Positions 26,614-35,885 of a DNA stretch of 64,000 nt are shown here, in pieces. The notes below the pieces were generated by a model that was not told the origin of the DNA, searched no databases, and worked only from the letters and a program-made list of their open reading frames with translations. The stretch spans positions 248,001 through 312,000 of the forward strand of contig JAEOUA010000008.1 in NCBI GenBank assembly GCA_016839555.1. Direction: 5' to 3'. Source of the stretch: Promethearchaeota archaeon (lineage in GTDB: Archaea > Asgardarchaeota > Lokiarchaeia > Sigyniarchaeales > SOKP01). Both the position numbers and the translations under genes were made by a program. Within the stretch, counting starts at the first letter, position 1. Each line of letters begins with the position of its first letter.

Positions 26614-27171
26614 ATGCAAATTTGTGTAGGAAGTTTAAATCCAGTGAAATATTCTGCAGTTAAACAGGCGTTTAATACATATTTTAATAAGTTTGAAATA
26701 TATCAAATTAAAGCAGATTCAAGAGTCCCTAATCAACCCATAGGAAAGGAGATGATACTTACTGGAGCATTTAATAGAGCGAAAGCCGCATTAGATTTTT
26801 TGAGATTAAATAAAGATCTAGACTCAAAGATTTATGGGATCGGTATAGAAGCTGGTTTGGTTAAAATTCCTCTTGCAACCTCAAAATATATGGATTTCCA
26901 ATTTTGTGTTATTATAGATAAAATGGAAAAGATTACAATAGGCTCTGGTGTGACATTTGAATATCCTAAATTTATTATTGACAAGGTTTTATCAAAAAAT
27001 ATTGAAATTGGAGAAATCATGGGAGCACTAGCTAATAATAGAAATCTGAAATTTGAAGAAGGGGCAATTGGATATCTATCTAAAAACCAAATAAAACGAG
27101 AAGAGATTCTAAAGCAAGCAGTTATTTGTGCTCTCTTACCCCGAATCAATCAAGAATTATATACTCTTTAA
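26614..27171 (+). CDS. inosine/xanthosine triphosphatase, YjjX/DUF84 family
   Basis: 185 residues. The N-terminal VGSLNPVKYSAVKQAF is the nucleotide-binding signature of the family. Then SRVPNQPIGKEMILTGAFNR, the acidic IGIEAGLVK and late EEGAIGYLSK follow. The enzyme hydrolyses ITP and XTP to keep deaminated purines out of nucleic acids. It is 6 bp after an alpha/beta hydrolase and near maf, forming a nucleotide-sanitising neighbourhood. Confidence 0.85.
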   Translation: MQICVGSLNPVKYSAVKQAFNTYFNKFEIYQIKADSRVPNQPIGKEMILTGAFNRAKAALDFLRLNKDLDSKIYGIGIEAGLVKIPLATSKYMDFQFCVIIDKMEKITIGSGVTFEYPKFIIDKVLSKNIEIGEIMGALANNRNLKFEEGAIGYLSKNQIKREEILKQAVICALLPRINQELYTL

Positions 27172-27337
27172 AAAAACCAGCGCACATTTTTTATACATTA
27201 TTTTAAATTATTTATATCCTAATCTTAATTAAACTTATATATTATTTAAAGAGAAAATATAAAAATAAAGATATAAATATTAAAATAATTAAAAATAAAA
27301 ATAATATAAAAATAATTTCAAAAAGGTTAAAAATAAT

Positions 27338-27697
27338 ATGCCAAGAAAATATTCTTATAGACATAGAGGTTTGATAAAACTCTTTGCAATCCTCGGTGCG
27401 CTGTTAGGTCTTGCTATCTGTGTATGGCAAATTGCCGGAGGAGCCCCTCATCTATTATATTTATATGCGGGAATAACAGGATATGGTGGTGAAATCGGAT
27501 TTTATATTCTTTATGTAATTGGAATTGTCATCTGCGTTCTTACAATTTTAATGGGGATGGATTCAACTGCCATCCCTCTCCATTGGGTTCTCTGTTTCGT
27601 GTTCGGCATTCTCATTTTAGTATTTGGGGGCGGCGTTTGGGCTTTAATTTTGCTGGTTATAGCAGGCACCATAGGTATAGTGGATGAACTTTCTTAA
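27338..27697 (+). CDS. small membrane protein, four short spans
   Basis: 119 residues with hydrophobic stretches at about 12-30, 35-48, 53-72 and 82-115, and a basic N-terminus (PRKYSYRHRG). Gly-rich and Ile-rich, not recognised; it resembles small archaeal membrane proteins of unknown role. An A/T promoter region lies upstream. Convergent with the RimK-like gene. Confidence 0.6.
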   Translation: MPRKYSYRHRGLIKLFAILGALLGLAICVWQIAGGAPHLLYLYAGITGYGGEIGFYILYVIGIVICVLTILMGMDSTAIPLHWVLCFVFGILILVFGGGVWALILLVIAGTIGIVDELS

Positions 27698-27734
27698 AAT
27701 TCTTAATTATTCTCTTTTTTTTCTCTTCTCTATT

Positions 27735-28604
27735 TTATTTCTTAATATTCTTTAAAAAATAATCAATTATTTTTTTTGCTAAATTAATTTCTGTTACTTG
27801 CTGAAGGGCTGTGAAACCCGGAATAGAATTAACTTCAATAACTTGTAATCCTTTTTCGCTTTCTATGATATCCACTCCGGCAATCTCGGTTTTGACAACT
27901 TGAGCTGCTTTTATTGCTAAATCCTTTAATTCAGGAGTAAGTTCTATTTTCTTCATTGATGCACCTGCAAAGATATTTGTTTTCCAGTTATCAGCTACAC
28001 GATACATACCAGCTACTGCTTCGTTTCCTAACACAAGTACTCGAATATCTCGGTTATAATGCTCAACAAATTCTTGTAGATAAAAAATTTCATTTAATTG
28101 TCCCAATGTATAGATTACATTTTCTGCAAAAGCTTTATCATTCAATCTTGTAATACCAATGCCTTTTGAGCCGTATAATGGTTTAAGAATTACATCACCT
28201 CCTAATTTTTCAAAATTAGCTAGCGCTTTAGTAGCATCTTCACATATTATTGTTTTGGGAGTGGGAATACCATTTTTTTTTAAAAAAATAGATGTTAAGA
28301 ATTTATCACTAGCAATCTCCAATGACTGGCGTGAATTAATTAATTTAATTCCTAATTCTTCTATAGCAGTTAAAATATCTAATCTAAAAAATATTTTCTG
28401 AGTGGCAGCCGCTCCAAAACCTCTTACTAATGCCCCCTTTGGATTGAGGTCTTTGAATTTTTCTGAGAAAGTATCAATATCAACGATGCAATCTGCGGGT
28501 ACAAAAAGCTCAACTTTGAAATCTCTTTTTTCCAACTGTTTTGCTAAAGTTTGAACTTCAAAATCAGAAGGATTTGGCGTGATGATCATTGAATTTTTTT
28601 TCAT
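27735..28604 (-). CDS. RimK-family ATP-grasp ligase
   Basis: 289 residues. The N-terminal domain is followed by an ATP-grasp core: SRQSLEIASDKFLTSIFL, the glycine loop KPLYGSKGIGI, YLQEFVEH, the NRDIRVLVLG strand, and the Mg2+-binding end VIEVNSIPGF. The family adds glutamate or other amino acids to a carboxylate; archaeal members include MptN (tetrahydromethanopterin glutamylation), CofF and LysX. Corrinoid methyltransferases lie 4 kb away, so a C1-cofactor role is possible but not shown. Confidence 0.82.
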   Translation of the reverse strand: MKKNSMIITPNPSDFEVQTLAKQLEKRDFKVELFVPADCIVDIDTFSEKFKDLNPKGALVRGFGAAATQKIFFRLDILTAIEELGIKLINSRQSLEIASDKFLTSIFLKKNGIPTPKTIICEDATKALANFEKLGGDVILKPLYGSKGIGITRLNDKAFAENVIYTLGQLNEIFYLQEFVEHYNRDIRVLVLGNEAVAGMYRVADNWKTNIFAGASMKKIELTPELKDLAIKAAQVVKTEIAGVDIIESEKGLQVIEVNSIPGFTALQQVTEINLAKKIIDYFLKNIKK

Positions 28605-28710
28605 AGCAATATTACTTTTATTATAAACATTACTTTTATTATAAACTTATGATACGCATGTTTTTTTAAATAAATAAATCTTAATTTTTAATAAACCATA
28701 TGCAATAAAA

Positions 28711-29319
28711 ATGCAGAAAAAAGCCAAAGATAGTGAAATTGAAAAATTAACACAGATTCTTACCTCTTTACAAAATCTTTATTATAAAAAACAAGGACAA
28801 TTAAAGGAATTAGAAGATGAATTAGCGGAGTTAAAAGAAATACTCAATAACCTAAATTCTCTAGTTTCAAGAAAATCTTTTTCAAGTGCTAATGAAATCT
28901 ATTCTCAATACACTCACGCCAAGGCTCAAGAAGAATCAGCAGAAGAAGATTACTTCATTAGAAATATTCCTCAAGAAAAATTGACGGGCACAAAAATTAA
29001 AAGAAAAATATTTTTACAGAAGAATGATGGGGAAGAAGAGCTGATATGTATCTTAAATTTATATGATATGGATAAATTGGAAATTAAAATATTAGATCCC
29101 CCTCAATATAATATAAAAGAAACCTCTGAAGCATTTATCAAAACCTTCTTAAAAGGTGCATTAATCCAGATTAAAGAGCAAAATCCAGATTTAGAATTAT
29201 CTTATAAATACTATAAAAATACGGATATAATCGAAATGATCTTGATCACAAACTTGAAATCGATTGATAGCTATGACTTAATTACTGAAAAACTCAGTGA
29301 ATTCTTAAAATCAAATTAA
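28711..29319 (+). CDS. coiled-coil protein of unknown function
   Basis: 202 residues. The first 55 form a coiled coil (IEKLTQILTSLQNLYYKKQG and ELEDELAELKEILNNLNSL). A linker of about 30 follows, then an alpha/beta domain of about 110 residues with strands such as IFLQKNDGEEELICILNLYD. No known domain recognised. It is upstream, in the same direction, of an unknown protein and a small GTPase, and could be an effector or adaptor of that GTPase; this is only a guess from position. Confidence 0.6.
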   Translation: MQKKAKDSEIEKLTQILTSLQNLYYKKQGQLKELEDELAELKEILNNLNSLVSRKSFSSANEIYSQYTHAKAQEESAEEDYFIRNIPQEKLTGTKIKRKIFLQKNDGEEELICILNLYDMDKLEIKILDPPQYNIKETSEAFIKTFLKGALIQIKEQNPDLELSYKYYKNTDIIEMILITNLKSIDSYDLITEKLSEFLKSN

Positions 29320-29520
29320 ATAAAAATTTAAAAATCAAAATTATTATTTTTAGATTAACTTGAAAATAGAACAATCATAATGTAAGAATTATATATTCAA
29401 TCTAAAAGATCGAGTAAAAATATATAATATTAATTTCTTATTACACTAAACAATAAAAACAATAATTTCTTGATAATATAAGAAATAACTTTTTAATATA
29501 AGAGGAGAGAGAAAATAAAA

Positions 29521-30321
29521 ATGAAACAAGATTGGATACCAAAGGTCCATAGCAAATTTAATACCCCATCCTTAGAAAAAGCTTTGATCGATAAGGCAAG
29601 TAAATTTCTGGAAGATAGAAAAGGAGAAACACCTTCGTTTATGTTTCTATCTGGGGGTTTTTTTGATGTTCATGGATTTGCATATTCGGCAGTAAGGGCT
29701 TGGAAAGGAGCAACAAAACCGACTGAAACTAATGGAGGAAGAAGGCCCCTTTTAGAGGCAACATTTGCATCATTATCTGTATATCTAAGCTCTCTGTTAT
29801 CTTTTCAATCTGATTTTTATTTTGCATATGACGAGGTAAAGGAGATATTATTAGAAAAAAATAGGCGAGATTTATGGGAAATTATTTCGGAAAAGATTCC
29901 CTTTATTTCTGTCCCTCCTAAAGAAATGTACGGAAAACAAGTATCGCCGATTTCTCCCTACTTTATAATTCAGCAAGATGAGGAACTTATATTGGGAGAG
30001 CTTTATCCTTCTGTCTATTTAACAAACATAATCTCCTCAATAAAAACCAGGTTTTTTGTGTTTTTTCATCATAATGGATATACAGCTTTTGGATTTTTTA
30101 ATTCATTACCCCCTCGAAAGAACTTTGGATTTGAAGAAACTGCCAGAAGGTTCGAGAAGGAACCAACTTCAGATAATCTCATTAAATATACTAAAAAAGC
30201 CAAAAGTCTAAAGGAAGTTCTTATCGCATTAATTCATTCACATAATAATGCCTATCTTGAGCAATTTTTAATAGAAGACTATGAAACACTTTTAAGGGAA
30301 CTTCTCGGAGATGAGGTATAA
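29521..30321 (+). CDS. unknown protein upstream of a small GTPase
   Basis: 266 residues, preceded by a strong AGAGGAGAGAG ribosome site. Alpha/beta composition, no membrane span. Conspicuous parts: FMFLSGGFFDVHGFAY, TNGGRRPLLEATFASLSVYL and FFVFFHHNGYTAFGFF, which look like strands of a longin or roadblock-like sandwich, but I cannot name the fold. It ends 63 bp before the GTPase gene and is very likely in its operon. Confidence 0.6.
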   Translation: MKQDWIPKVHSKFNTPSLEKALIDKASKFLEDRKGETPSFMFLSGGFFDVHGFAYSAVRAWKGATKPTETNGGRRPLLEATFASLSVYLSSLLSFQSDFYFAYDEVKEILLEKNRRDLWEIISEKIPFISVPPKEMYGKQVSPISPYFIIQQDEELILGELYPSVYLTNIISSIKTRFFVFFHHNGYTAFGFFNSLPPRKNFGFEETARRFEKEPTSDNLIKYTKKAKSLKEVLIALIHSHNNAYLEQFLIEDYETLLRELLGDEV

Positions 30322-30322
30322 T

Positions 30323-30391
30323 ATGAAACTAGATAGATATCTATTAACAATCAATAAAATAATCAATAAGGATGGGGTTAACGCATGGTAA
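30323..30391 (+). CDS. 22-codon micro-ORF overlapping the GTPase start
   Basis: ATG at 30323 to TAA at 30389-30391, overlapping the GTPase ATG (30385) in another frame. It begins just after the upstream gene's stop and would allow ribosomes to pass from one gene to the next. The product (MKLDRYLLTINKIIN...) has no known relatives. It may be only a coupling device or chance. Confidence 0.25.
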   Translation: MKLDRYLLTINKIINKDGVNAW

Positions 30392-31014
30392 ATATTGGTT
30401 TATTAGGTGATATATCGGTTGGAAAAACCTCTATTTTAAGATTATTTGTAAAATATTTAAATAAAGGAGATATTGAAAATGTGGAAGGTGGGAAGAAATG
30501 CACTGTGGTCAAAACAGATTTTTCGGGCGAAGCTACTTTACCTGGTGGAGATAAAGAAAATAAACTTAATGAAAAGGAAACCAAAACCATTCATCCAAAT
30601 AGAGTTGTCTTTCGAGAAGATGATACAAATAAAGCACATACTATCTTTGCTCCAGGAGGAGACCGAAAAAGAGCAGTAGTGAAGATGGGCATAATAACTA
30701 TAAGTAGAATTGCAACCCATATCATTGCTGTTTTTTCTTGTGATAGAGATCTAGATACTCAATTTCAATTCTTTAATGATGTAAGGTTTTTTCCATATAA
30801 AATTTATGTAGCTATTAATAAGGTGGATTTATTGGAAAGAGATGATCAAGAAAAGCTTGAGAAGATGAAGAAATCCATTGAAAGTTTCTTTGAAAAACGT
30901 AAAATAAACATAATGGATTATTTTATAACCTGTGGAGAAAGAATTGAGGGATTTGAAGATACAGATATGTATAATAACCATGTTGCTGAGATGATTTTAA
31001 AAATAACTACTTAA
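30385..31014 (+). CDS. small GTPase, COG2229/MglA-like, with unusual switch II
   Basis: 209 residues. G1 is GDISVGKTS (residues 8-16) and G4 is NKVD (145-148). A long insert of about 50 residues lies between G1 and G3. The G3 region reads APGGDRKRAV (89-98), where Ras-like proteins have DTAGQE; the Asp of DxxG is not in place, as in the FGTPGQERF of COG2229 proteins. Fold and GTP binding are therefore likely, Ras-type hydrolysis uncertain. AAGGATGGGG precedes the ATG. It is the last gene of a set with an unknown protein and probably a coiled-coil protein. Confidence 0.75.
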   Translation: MVNIGLLGDISVGKTSILRLFVKYLNKGDIENVEGGKKCTVVKTDFSGEATLPGGDKENKLNEKETKTIHPNRVVFREDDTNKAHTIFAPGGDRKRAVVKMGIITISRIATHIIAVFSCDRDLDTQFQFFNDVRFFPYKIYVAINKVDLLERDDQEKLEKMKKSIESFFEKRKINIMDYFITCGERIEGFEDTDMYNNHVAEMILKITT

Positions 31015-31059
31015 AATTAATATTTCTCCATTCTATTTTAATCAAGATTTTGGATTAGA

Positions 31060-31608
31060 TTATTTCTCTTTAAGATCTTTTTTATTTTTTAATTTTAAGG
31101 ATAATTTCATAAAAAGTTGAGGAAGATCTAATTGATATCCTATTAAGGGGGTTATACTAACCTCATTTATCTCCTTATTAAATTTTATATAACCAAGTTG
31201 CTCTAGTTTTCGTAAATCTTTTAAAATTCCTTTCTTTTTTCTTAAATCCTTAATATCTTTTACCTTTGAATGTCCCAAATTAGAAAGACAACAAACGAGC
31301 ACACAAAATAAGGTTGCTGCAAGCTTTGGTTTATCTTCGAAAGGATTTGCAGACACTAAATTGGAAACTTCCATATCGTATGAAATAAACCAATGGTTAT
31401 CTAGAGGATTAAATCTTATAAATAGTCCTAAAGGTTCGATATATTTTGATAAGTTAGAGATTAATTTATGAAAATATACCTGTTCGTTTTTTCCAGTTAT
31501 ATGAAGTTTTTCAATGATTTCCTTTTTTGATGCTCCCATTTGAAAGTTGTTGATTTTTCTACTTAATAAATGGAGGAGAATAGAAAATTCGTTAATTATT
31601 ATCACCAA
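31060..31608 (-). CDS. tandem winged-helix protein, ScpB-like
   Basis: 182 residues with two helical, winged-helix-like halves. The segment KLAATLFCVLVCCLSNLGHS followed by VKDIKDLRKKKGILKDLRKL and GYIKF parallels the ScpB core (KAALETLAIIAY, then EIE.IRG, then L...GLI). ScpB binds the kleisin ScpA in SMC complexes, and a possible kleisin and SMC lie 5-9 kb to the right on the same strand. This is pattern matching by eye; a transcription-regulator role is the alternative. GTG start at 31608. Confidence 0.5.
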   Translation of the reverse strand: MVIIINEFSILLHLLSRKINNFQMGASKKEIIEKLHITGKNEQVYFHKLISNLSKYIEPLGLFIRFNPLDNHWFISYDMEVSNLVSANPFEDKPKLAATLFCVLVCCLSNLGHSKVKDIKDLRKKKGILKDLRKLEQLGYIKFNKEINEVSITPLIGYQLDLPQLFMKLSLKLKNKKDLKEK

Positions 31609-31691
31609 TATTAAATATTAATTGAATTAAAAGAAATTAACTTCTTATTTTTAATCACAATTGAAATCTATTTATTTTACATTTAATGGAA

Positions 31692-31931
31692 TCAGCTTAT
31701 TAAATATGTTAAATTCTTTTTTTCAAGATATTCTTCTAAAAGAGAAATCCCGTATTTATTTATTATTGAGTTGCTGAAATTTTGTGTTATATATTCTGAA
31801 AAATTTTCTTTTTTGATGCTTAAATTCTTTCTTAAAGAATTAATTATTAGATTTAATTCTACTAATAAAAGGTCTATTTCATCTGAAAGCATATTAACTG
31901 TTTTTTTTTTGATCTTTAATTGATAAGGCAT
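31692..31931 (-). CDS. small helical hypothetical protein
   Basis: 79 residues, starting with ATG inside the last 38 bases of the zinc-ribbon-like gene upstream, so translation is coupled. Helical (DEIDLLLVELNLIINSLRKN) with a Lys-rich start; it resembles nothing I know. Probable partner of its upstream neighbour. Confidence 0.5.
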   Translation of the reverse strand: MPYQLKIKKKTVNMLSDEIDLLLVELNLIINSLRKNLSIKKENFSEYITQNFSNSIINKYGISLLEEYLEKKNLTYLIS

Positions 31932-32499
31932 TTTTTAATAAATCGGATTCGAAACCCAAATCATATTCCCAAGGAGTATTAAGAATATTTTTATCAGAAT
32001 CTAATATGAGTGTATCTCTGAAAAGATTTGTTAATATATAGGGTTTTAAAAAATAAAAATCATCAAATTTTGAAATTGCTAATTTATTATTAATCTTTAT
32101 TTTTTCATTGAAATAATCCTCAATTAAATCAATATATTCATCTGGAAAAGTACTACTAAAGATCTTTACATTATAGTTAAAAATTTTAGCATGAAAAAGA
32201 CATATAGTACCATATATTCCAAATAAATAAATTAAACCATTTAATGAGAATGAACTTTTAAGAGCTTTAAATTCTTCAGAAGATATTTTCAAAGTAATAT
32301 CTATTTTTTGCGATCCCACGATTTTTCTTTTTTTAGGATCAAAAATTACTATAAAAGTATGGTTACAAATTCTTTCAGAGACTTGAATTTTAACAAGATT
32401 AAACTTTTTTTGGTTTAATATATTTGCTGGAAGTGGTATCTTCTTGGTTGCTTTACACACAGGGCATACAATTTCAAATTCTTCAGTTGAGAGCTCCAT
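31894..32499 (-). CDS. hypothetical protein with N-terminal CPVC motif
   Basis: 201 residues. The N-terminus has VCPVCKATKKIPLP and, about 30 residues on, ERICNHTFIVIFD, which could make a treble-clef-like zinc site with Cys, Cys, Cys, His. The rest is alpha/beta without a recognised fold. Similar short proteins with a CPVC and a C-x-H-x-F pattern occur in Asgard genomes as I recall, function unknown. It starts 126 bp divergent from the first methyltransferase. A relic of its coding region lies at 34497-34590. Confidence 0.6.
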   Translation of the reverse strand: MELSTEEFEIVCPVCKATKKIPLPANILNQKKFNLVKIQVSERICNHTFIVIFDPKKRKIVGSQKIDITLKISSEEFKALKSSFSLNGLIYLFGIYGTICLFHAKIFNYNVKIFSSTFPDEYIDLIEDYFNEKIKINNKLAISKFDDFYFLKPYILTNLFRDTLILDSDKNILNTPWEYDLGFESDLLKNALSIKDQKKNS

Positions 32500-32625
32500 A
32501 TTTAATTCACTAATTTAAAGTTATACTTTTTAGTCTAAATGAATAATATCAATATCTACATTTAAATATTATAAATTTGTATATTTATATATTAATTAAC
32601 TTAAGATAAAAGAGCAATAAACATT

Positions 32626-33813
32626 ATGTTCAGAATTATTGTTAATATTCTTAAAGGAAAAGCAAAAGCAGCTTTTGGAAAACCATTGAATGGTAATGAA
32701 CGTTTTTTATTAACTTCTCTTTTTTCTAAAACTGATAGAATTGCATCCGCAATAGTGGCTAATAACGTTCACCCTAAGTTAATTGACCAAAATTATGATT
32801 TTGTAAAATTAACGTCAAGCGTTGAGGCAAATCTAGAATTATTTGAAATCCTTTTAGATAGGTTTCCTTTCTTTGATGCGTGCCTTGCTCCATCATGGCT
32901 AGGATTAGCAGGCAATGGATTAGAAGAATTAGGAACTTCTATGCGTATTACTCCGATGGTAGACCCTACACCTTATAAATTTGCGTTGGATAAAGTCTCT
33001 TTTAATGAGCTTACTCTCCCGGAAAATACTGGTTATTTAGAGAAACAAATTCGGCTAATATGCGAAGTGCAAGACCGCTATGCAATGAATGCTCCTCCTA
33101 TAATATTAGGAGCATTTGATCTTGCGATGCTATTACGTGGAGAAAAACTTATCACAGATTTTCGCATTTACAGAGATTATATGAAAGCCTCTAATGAATC
33201 AATAAAACAAAAAATAGAAAAAAAAGGCGATCCAAATTTCTTCCCAAAACTTTTAGAATTCACAACTAAAGCGAGTATCCATATCGGGAATATGTATAAA
33301 TCCCAAGGAGCCAATATGCTAGGGATTGTTATAACTGACCAATATGCAAATCCTCCACTTATGAGTCCTGATGATTTTTTGACCTATATTTATCCCTATG
33401 TCGAAAATGTGTGGAAAAAATTCAAAAGATACCGACCTACAGTGGGTTATATGCCACCTTCTCCAATGGTTGCAGAACAAATAACCGACTACCCTGCTCT
33501 AAGTGGGATTGCCAGTTTTAACAATTATATGTTTCCACAAGATGAGATAGGGCTTACTTCAGCAGAATATGATACTCAGATGGTCGAATTATCTAAAAAA
33601 GTTAAAATACCTTACCAATATATTATACATGGAAAATTTTTAAGAGATTGTTCTGAAAAAGAATTAGAAAAGGAATTAGTCCGTGTTTGCAATATGGGGA
33701 CGGAAGAAAATATTCCTTTATCAATAGGCTTAGTTTCAGTACCACTTGGAACTGATTTATCAAAATTAGATAAAGTTATAGAAGTTATAAAAGAATACGG
33801 GGTGTATGATTAA
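32626..33813 (+). CDS. UroD-type (MtaA/CmuA-like) methyltransferase, copy 1
   Basis: 395 residues of the uroporphyrinogen decarboxylase-like methyltransferase family. A TIM barrel with GAFDLAMLLRGEKLITDF, NPPLMSPDDF and YPYVENVWK. Possible zinc ligands are His and Cys in IIHGKFLRDC and the later Cys in VRVCNMG. Family members move methyl groups between a corrinoid protein and coenzyme M or tetrahydropterin. The stop overlaps by one base the start of a corrinoid-protein gene (TAATG), so the pair is translationally coupled. Methyl donor unknown. A near copy lies at 34701-35885, clearly a tandem duplicate. Confidence 0.85.
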   Translation: MFRIIVNILKGKAKAAFGKPLNGNERFLLTSLFSKTDRIASAIVANNVHPKLIDQNYDFVKLTSSVEANLELFEILLDRFPFFDACLAPSWLGLAGNGLEELGTSMRITPMVDPTPYKFALDKVSFNELTLPENTGYLEKQIRLICEVQDRYAMNAPPIILGAFDLAMLLRGEKLITDFRIYRDYMKASNESIKQKIEKKGDPNFFPKLLEFTTKASIHIGNMYKSQGANMLGIVITDQYANPPLMSPDDFLTYIYPYVENVWKKFKRYRPTVGYMPPSPMVAEQITDYPALSGIASFNNYMFPQDEIGLTSAEYDTQMVELSKKVKIPYQYIIHGKFLRDCSEKELEKELVRVCNMGTEENIPLSIGLVSVPLGTDLSKLDKVIEVIKEYGVYD

Positions 33814-34436
33814 TGTCAATTAAAGATATAGTGTCTGATGGAGATATTTATAGTATCCAAGAGGTTGTAGAAAATGCTGTAAAACAATCCAAACCAATAA
33901 AAGTATTAGACGAATTGGTTGATGGATTACGCTATGCTGGTGAATTATTTGCCAATGATGAAATGTATATTGTTGATTTAATGGTCGCTGCAGAAACTTT
34001 TCAAGAAGGATTAAAGGTTCTTCAACCTCTATTAGGTGAAAAAAAAAGAGAAGCTATTGGAAAGGTTGTTATAGGTACTGTTGAAGGAGATGTACATGAT
34101 ATCGGCAAAAATATTGTAAAGATTATGCTTGAGACAGCAGGATTTGAAGTTATAGATCTAGGTAAAGATGTCCCCGTGGATAATTTTATTAATGCCATAA
34201 AAGAACATCAGCCTCAGATTTTAGGGCTTTCAGCATTACTAACTTCAACTATGGTCGAGATGGAAGGCGTTATAAAAGCAATTGACGAGGCAGGCCATCG
34301 AAACGATATTAAGATAATGATAGGTGGCGCTCCGGTGTCAGAAAGATATGCCCAATCTATTGGCGCTGATGCGTTTGCAGGAGATGCAGTTCATGCAATT
34401 GACGAAGCAAAAAAACTTATAGAAATGTCAAAATAG
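33813..34436 (+). CDS. corrinoid (B12-binding) methyl-carrier protein, copy 1
   Basis: 207 residues. The N-terminal helical cap (B12-binding-2/MtaC-like) ends with GEKKREAIGKVVIGTVEGD. The Rossmann domain has the base-off cobalamin motif DVHDIGKNI (His is the lower axial ligand), then GLSALLTSTM and IGGAPVSERYA. It carries methyl-Co(III) between methyltransferases. It overlaps the UroD-type gene by one base and pairs with it functionally. Typical MtaC/MtbC length. Confidence 0.9.
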   Translation: MSIKDIVSDGDIYSIQEVVENAVKQSKPIKVLDELVDGLRYAGELFANDEMYIVDLMVAAETFQEGLKVLQPLLGEKKREAIGKVVIGTVEGDVHDIGKNIVKIMLETAGFEVIDLGKDVPVDNFINAIKEHQPQILGLSALLTSTMVEMEGVIKAIDEAGHRNDIKIMIGGAPVSERYAQSIGADAFAGDAVHAIDEAKKLIEMSK

Positions 34437-34496
34437 CTACAAATTAAAGCATTATTTTTTAAGCTTTATGAAATATATAAAAAAATCAAATATTTT

Positions 34497-34590
34497 AATG
34501 AGTAGGATCCTTTTAGAGCTTTATACTCTTCAGAAGATATTTTTGATATAATATCTATTTGATATGATCCTACGTTTTTTTTTATTAGCT
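34497..34590 (-). pseudogene. relic of the CPVC-protein gene inside the tandem duplication
   Basis: This stretch aligns with the inside of the gene at 31894-32499 (around 32245-32340): shared runs include CTCTTCAGAAGATATTTT against TTCTTCAGAAGATATTTT and TAATATCTATTT. It is out of frame and about 100 bp long. It lies upstream of methyltransferase copy 2 as the intact gene lies upstream of copy 1, so the duplication unit included this flank, which has since decayed. Confidence 0.75.
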
Positions 34591-34700
34591 TTAAGTTTAG
34601 CAACTTAATTTTAATAGATAACACTAAGAACTATATTTAAATATGATAAAAATGTATATTTATTTATCAATTAATTGAAGAATAAATAGCGAAATAGATT

Positions 34701-35885
34701 ATGTTTAAAATTATTTTAAATATTCTTAAAGGAAAAGCAAAAGCAGCTTTTGGAAAACCATTAAAGGGTGATGAACGATTTTTATTGACTTCCCTTTATT
34801 CCAAAACTGATAGGATTGCAACATTAATTACAGCTAGTAATGTCCATCCAACTCTAATTGATCCAGATTATGACTTTGTTAAATTAACAGAAAGCGTGGA
34901 TGCAAATCTAGAATTATTACAAAAACTCCTCAATCGTTTTGATTTTGATGCCGCTATGCCTCCTTCATGGCTCGGATTAGCTGGCTGTGGTTTGGAGGAA
35001 TTAGGAACTTCTATGCGTATCACTCCTATGGTAGAACCCACACCTTATAAATTTGCGTTAGATAAAGTCTCTTTAAATGAACTATCTCTTCCGGAAAATA
35101 CTGGGTATTTAGAGAAACAAATTCGGTTAATATGCGAAGTTCAAGACCGTTATGCCATGAATGCTCCTCCTATAATATTAGGAGCATTTGATCTTGCGAT
35201 GTTATTACGTGGAGAAAAACTTATCACAGATTTCCGTCTTTATAGAGATTATTTAAAAGCTTCTAATGAAACTATCAAGCAAAAAATAGAAAAGAGGGGC
35301 GATCCCAATTTCTTCCCACGGCTTTTAGACTATACAACTAAGGTCAGTATTCATATTGGGAATATGTATAAATCGCAAGGAGCCAATATGCTAGGGATTG
35401 TAATAACTGACCAATATGCCAATCCTCCACTTATGTCTCCAGATGATTTTTTGACATATATTTATCCGTATGTCGAAAAAGTATGGAAAAGTTTCAAAAA
35501 ATATCGACCCACAGTAGGTTATATGGCACCTTCTCCAAGTATTATAGAGGAAATTCTCGAATACCGTGCTTTAAGCGGAATAGCTTGTTTTAACAATTAC
35601 ATGTTTCCACAAAATGAGATGGGGGTTACTTCAGCAGAATACGACGCTCAGATGGTAGAATTATCAAAAAAACTTAAAACACCTTACCAATTTCTTATAC
35701 ATGGAAAATTTATAAGAGATTGCACGGAGAAGGAATTAGAAAAGGAATTAGTGCGAGTGTGCAATTTAGTGATGAAAAATAATATTCCTTTATCGATAGG
35801 TTTAGCAGCTGTACCTCTTGGAACCGATTTATCAAAAATAGATACATTTTTAAAAGTAATTAACAAATATGGGGTGTATGATTAG
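34701..35885 (+). CDS. UroD-type (MtaA/CmuA-like) methyltransferase, copy 2
   Basis: 394 residues, colinear with copy 1 at 32626 and mostly identical by eye; the central block from the conserved LGTSMRITPMV to NPPLMSPDDF is nearly unchanged. The same candidate ligands are kept (IHGKFIRDC, RVCN). Differences cluster at the N-terminal third and at surface positions in the last 100 residues, where substrate or partner choice could diverge. One-base overlap with its own corrinoid gene (TAGTG). The upstream A/T promoter region is also related to that of copy 1. Confidence 0.85.
   Translation: MFKIILNILKGKAKAAFGKPLKGDERFLLTSLYSKTDRIATLITASNVHPTLIDPDYDFVKLTESVDANLELLQKLLNRFDFDAAMPPSWLGLAGCGLEELGTSMRITPMVEPTPYKFALDKVSLNELSLPENTGYLEKQIRLICEVQDRYAMNAPPIILGAFDLAMLLRGEKLITDFRLYRDYLKASNETIKQKIEKRGDPNFFPRLLDYTTKVSIHIGNMYKSQGANMLGIVITDQYANPPLMSPDDFLTYIYPYVEKVWKSFKKYRPTVGYMAPSPSIIEEILEYRALSGIACFNNYMFPQNEMGVTSAEYDAQMVELSKKLKTPYQFLIHGKFIRDCTEKELEKELVRVCNLVMKNNIPLSIGLAAVPLGTDLSKIDTFLKVINKYGVYD

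Noticed and set aside
26832..27149. 105-codon ORF antisense to the YjjX-like gene
   Set aside because: The plus-strand gene has clear family motifs throughout, so this is a shadow.
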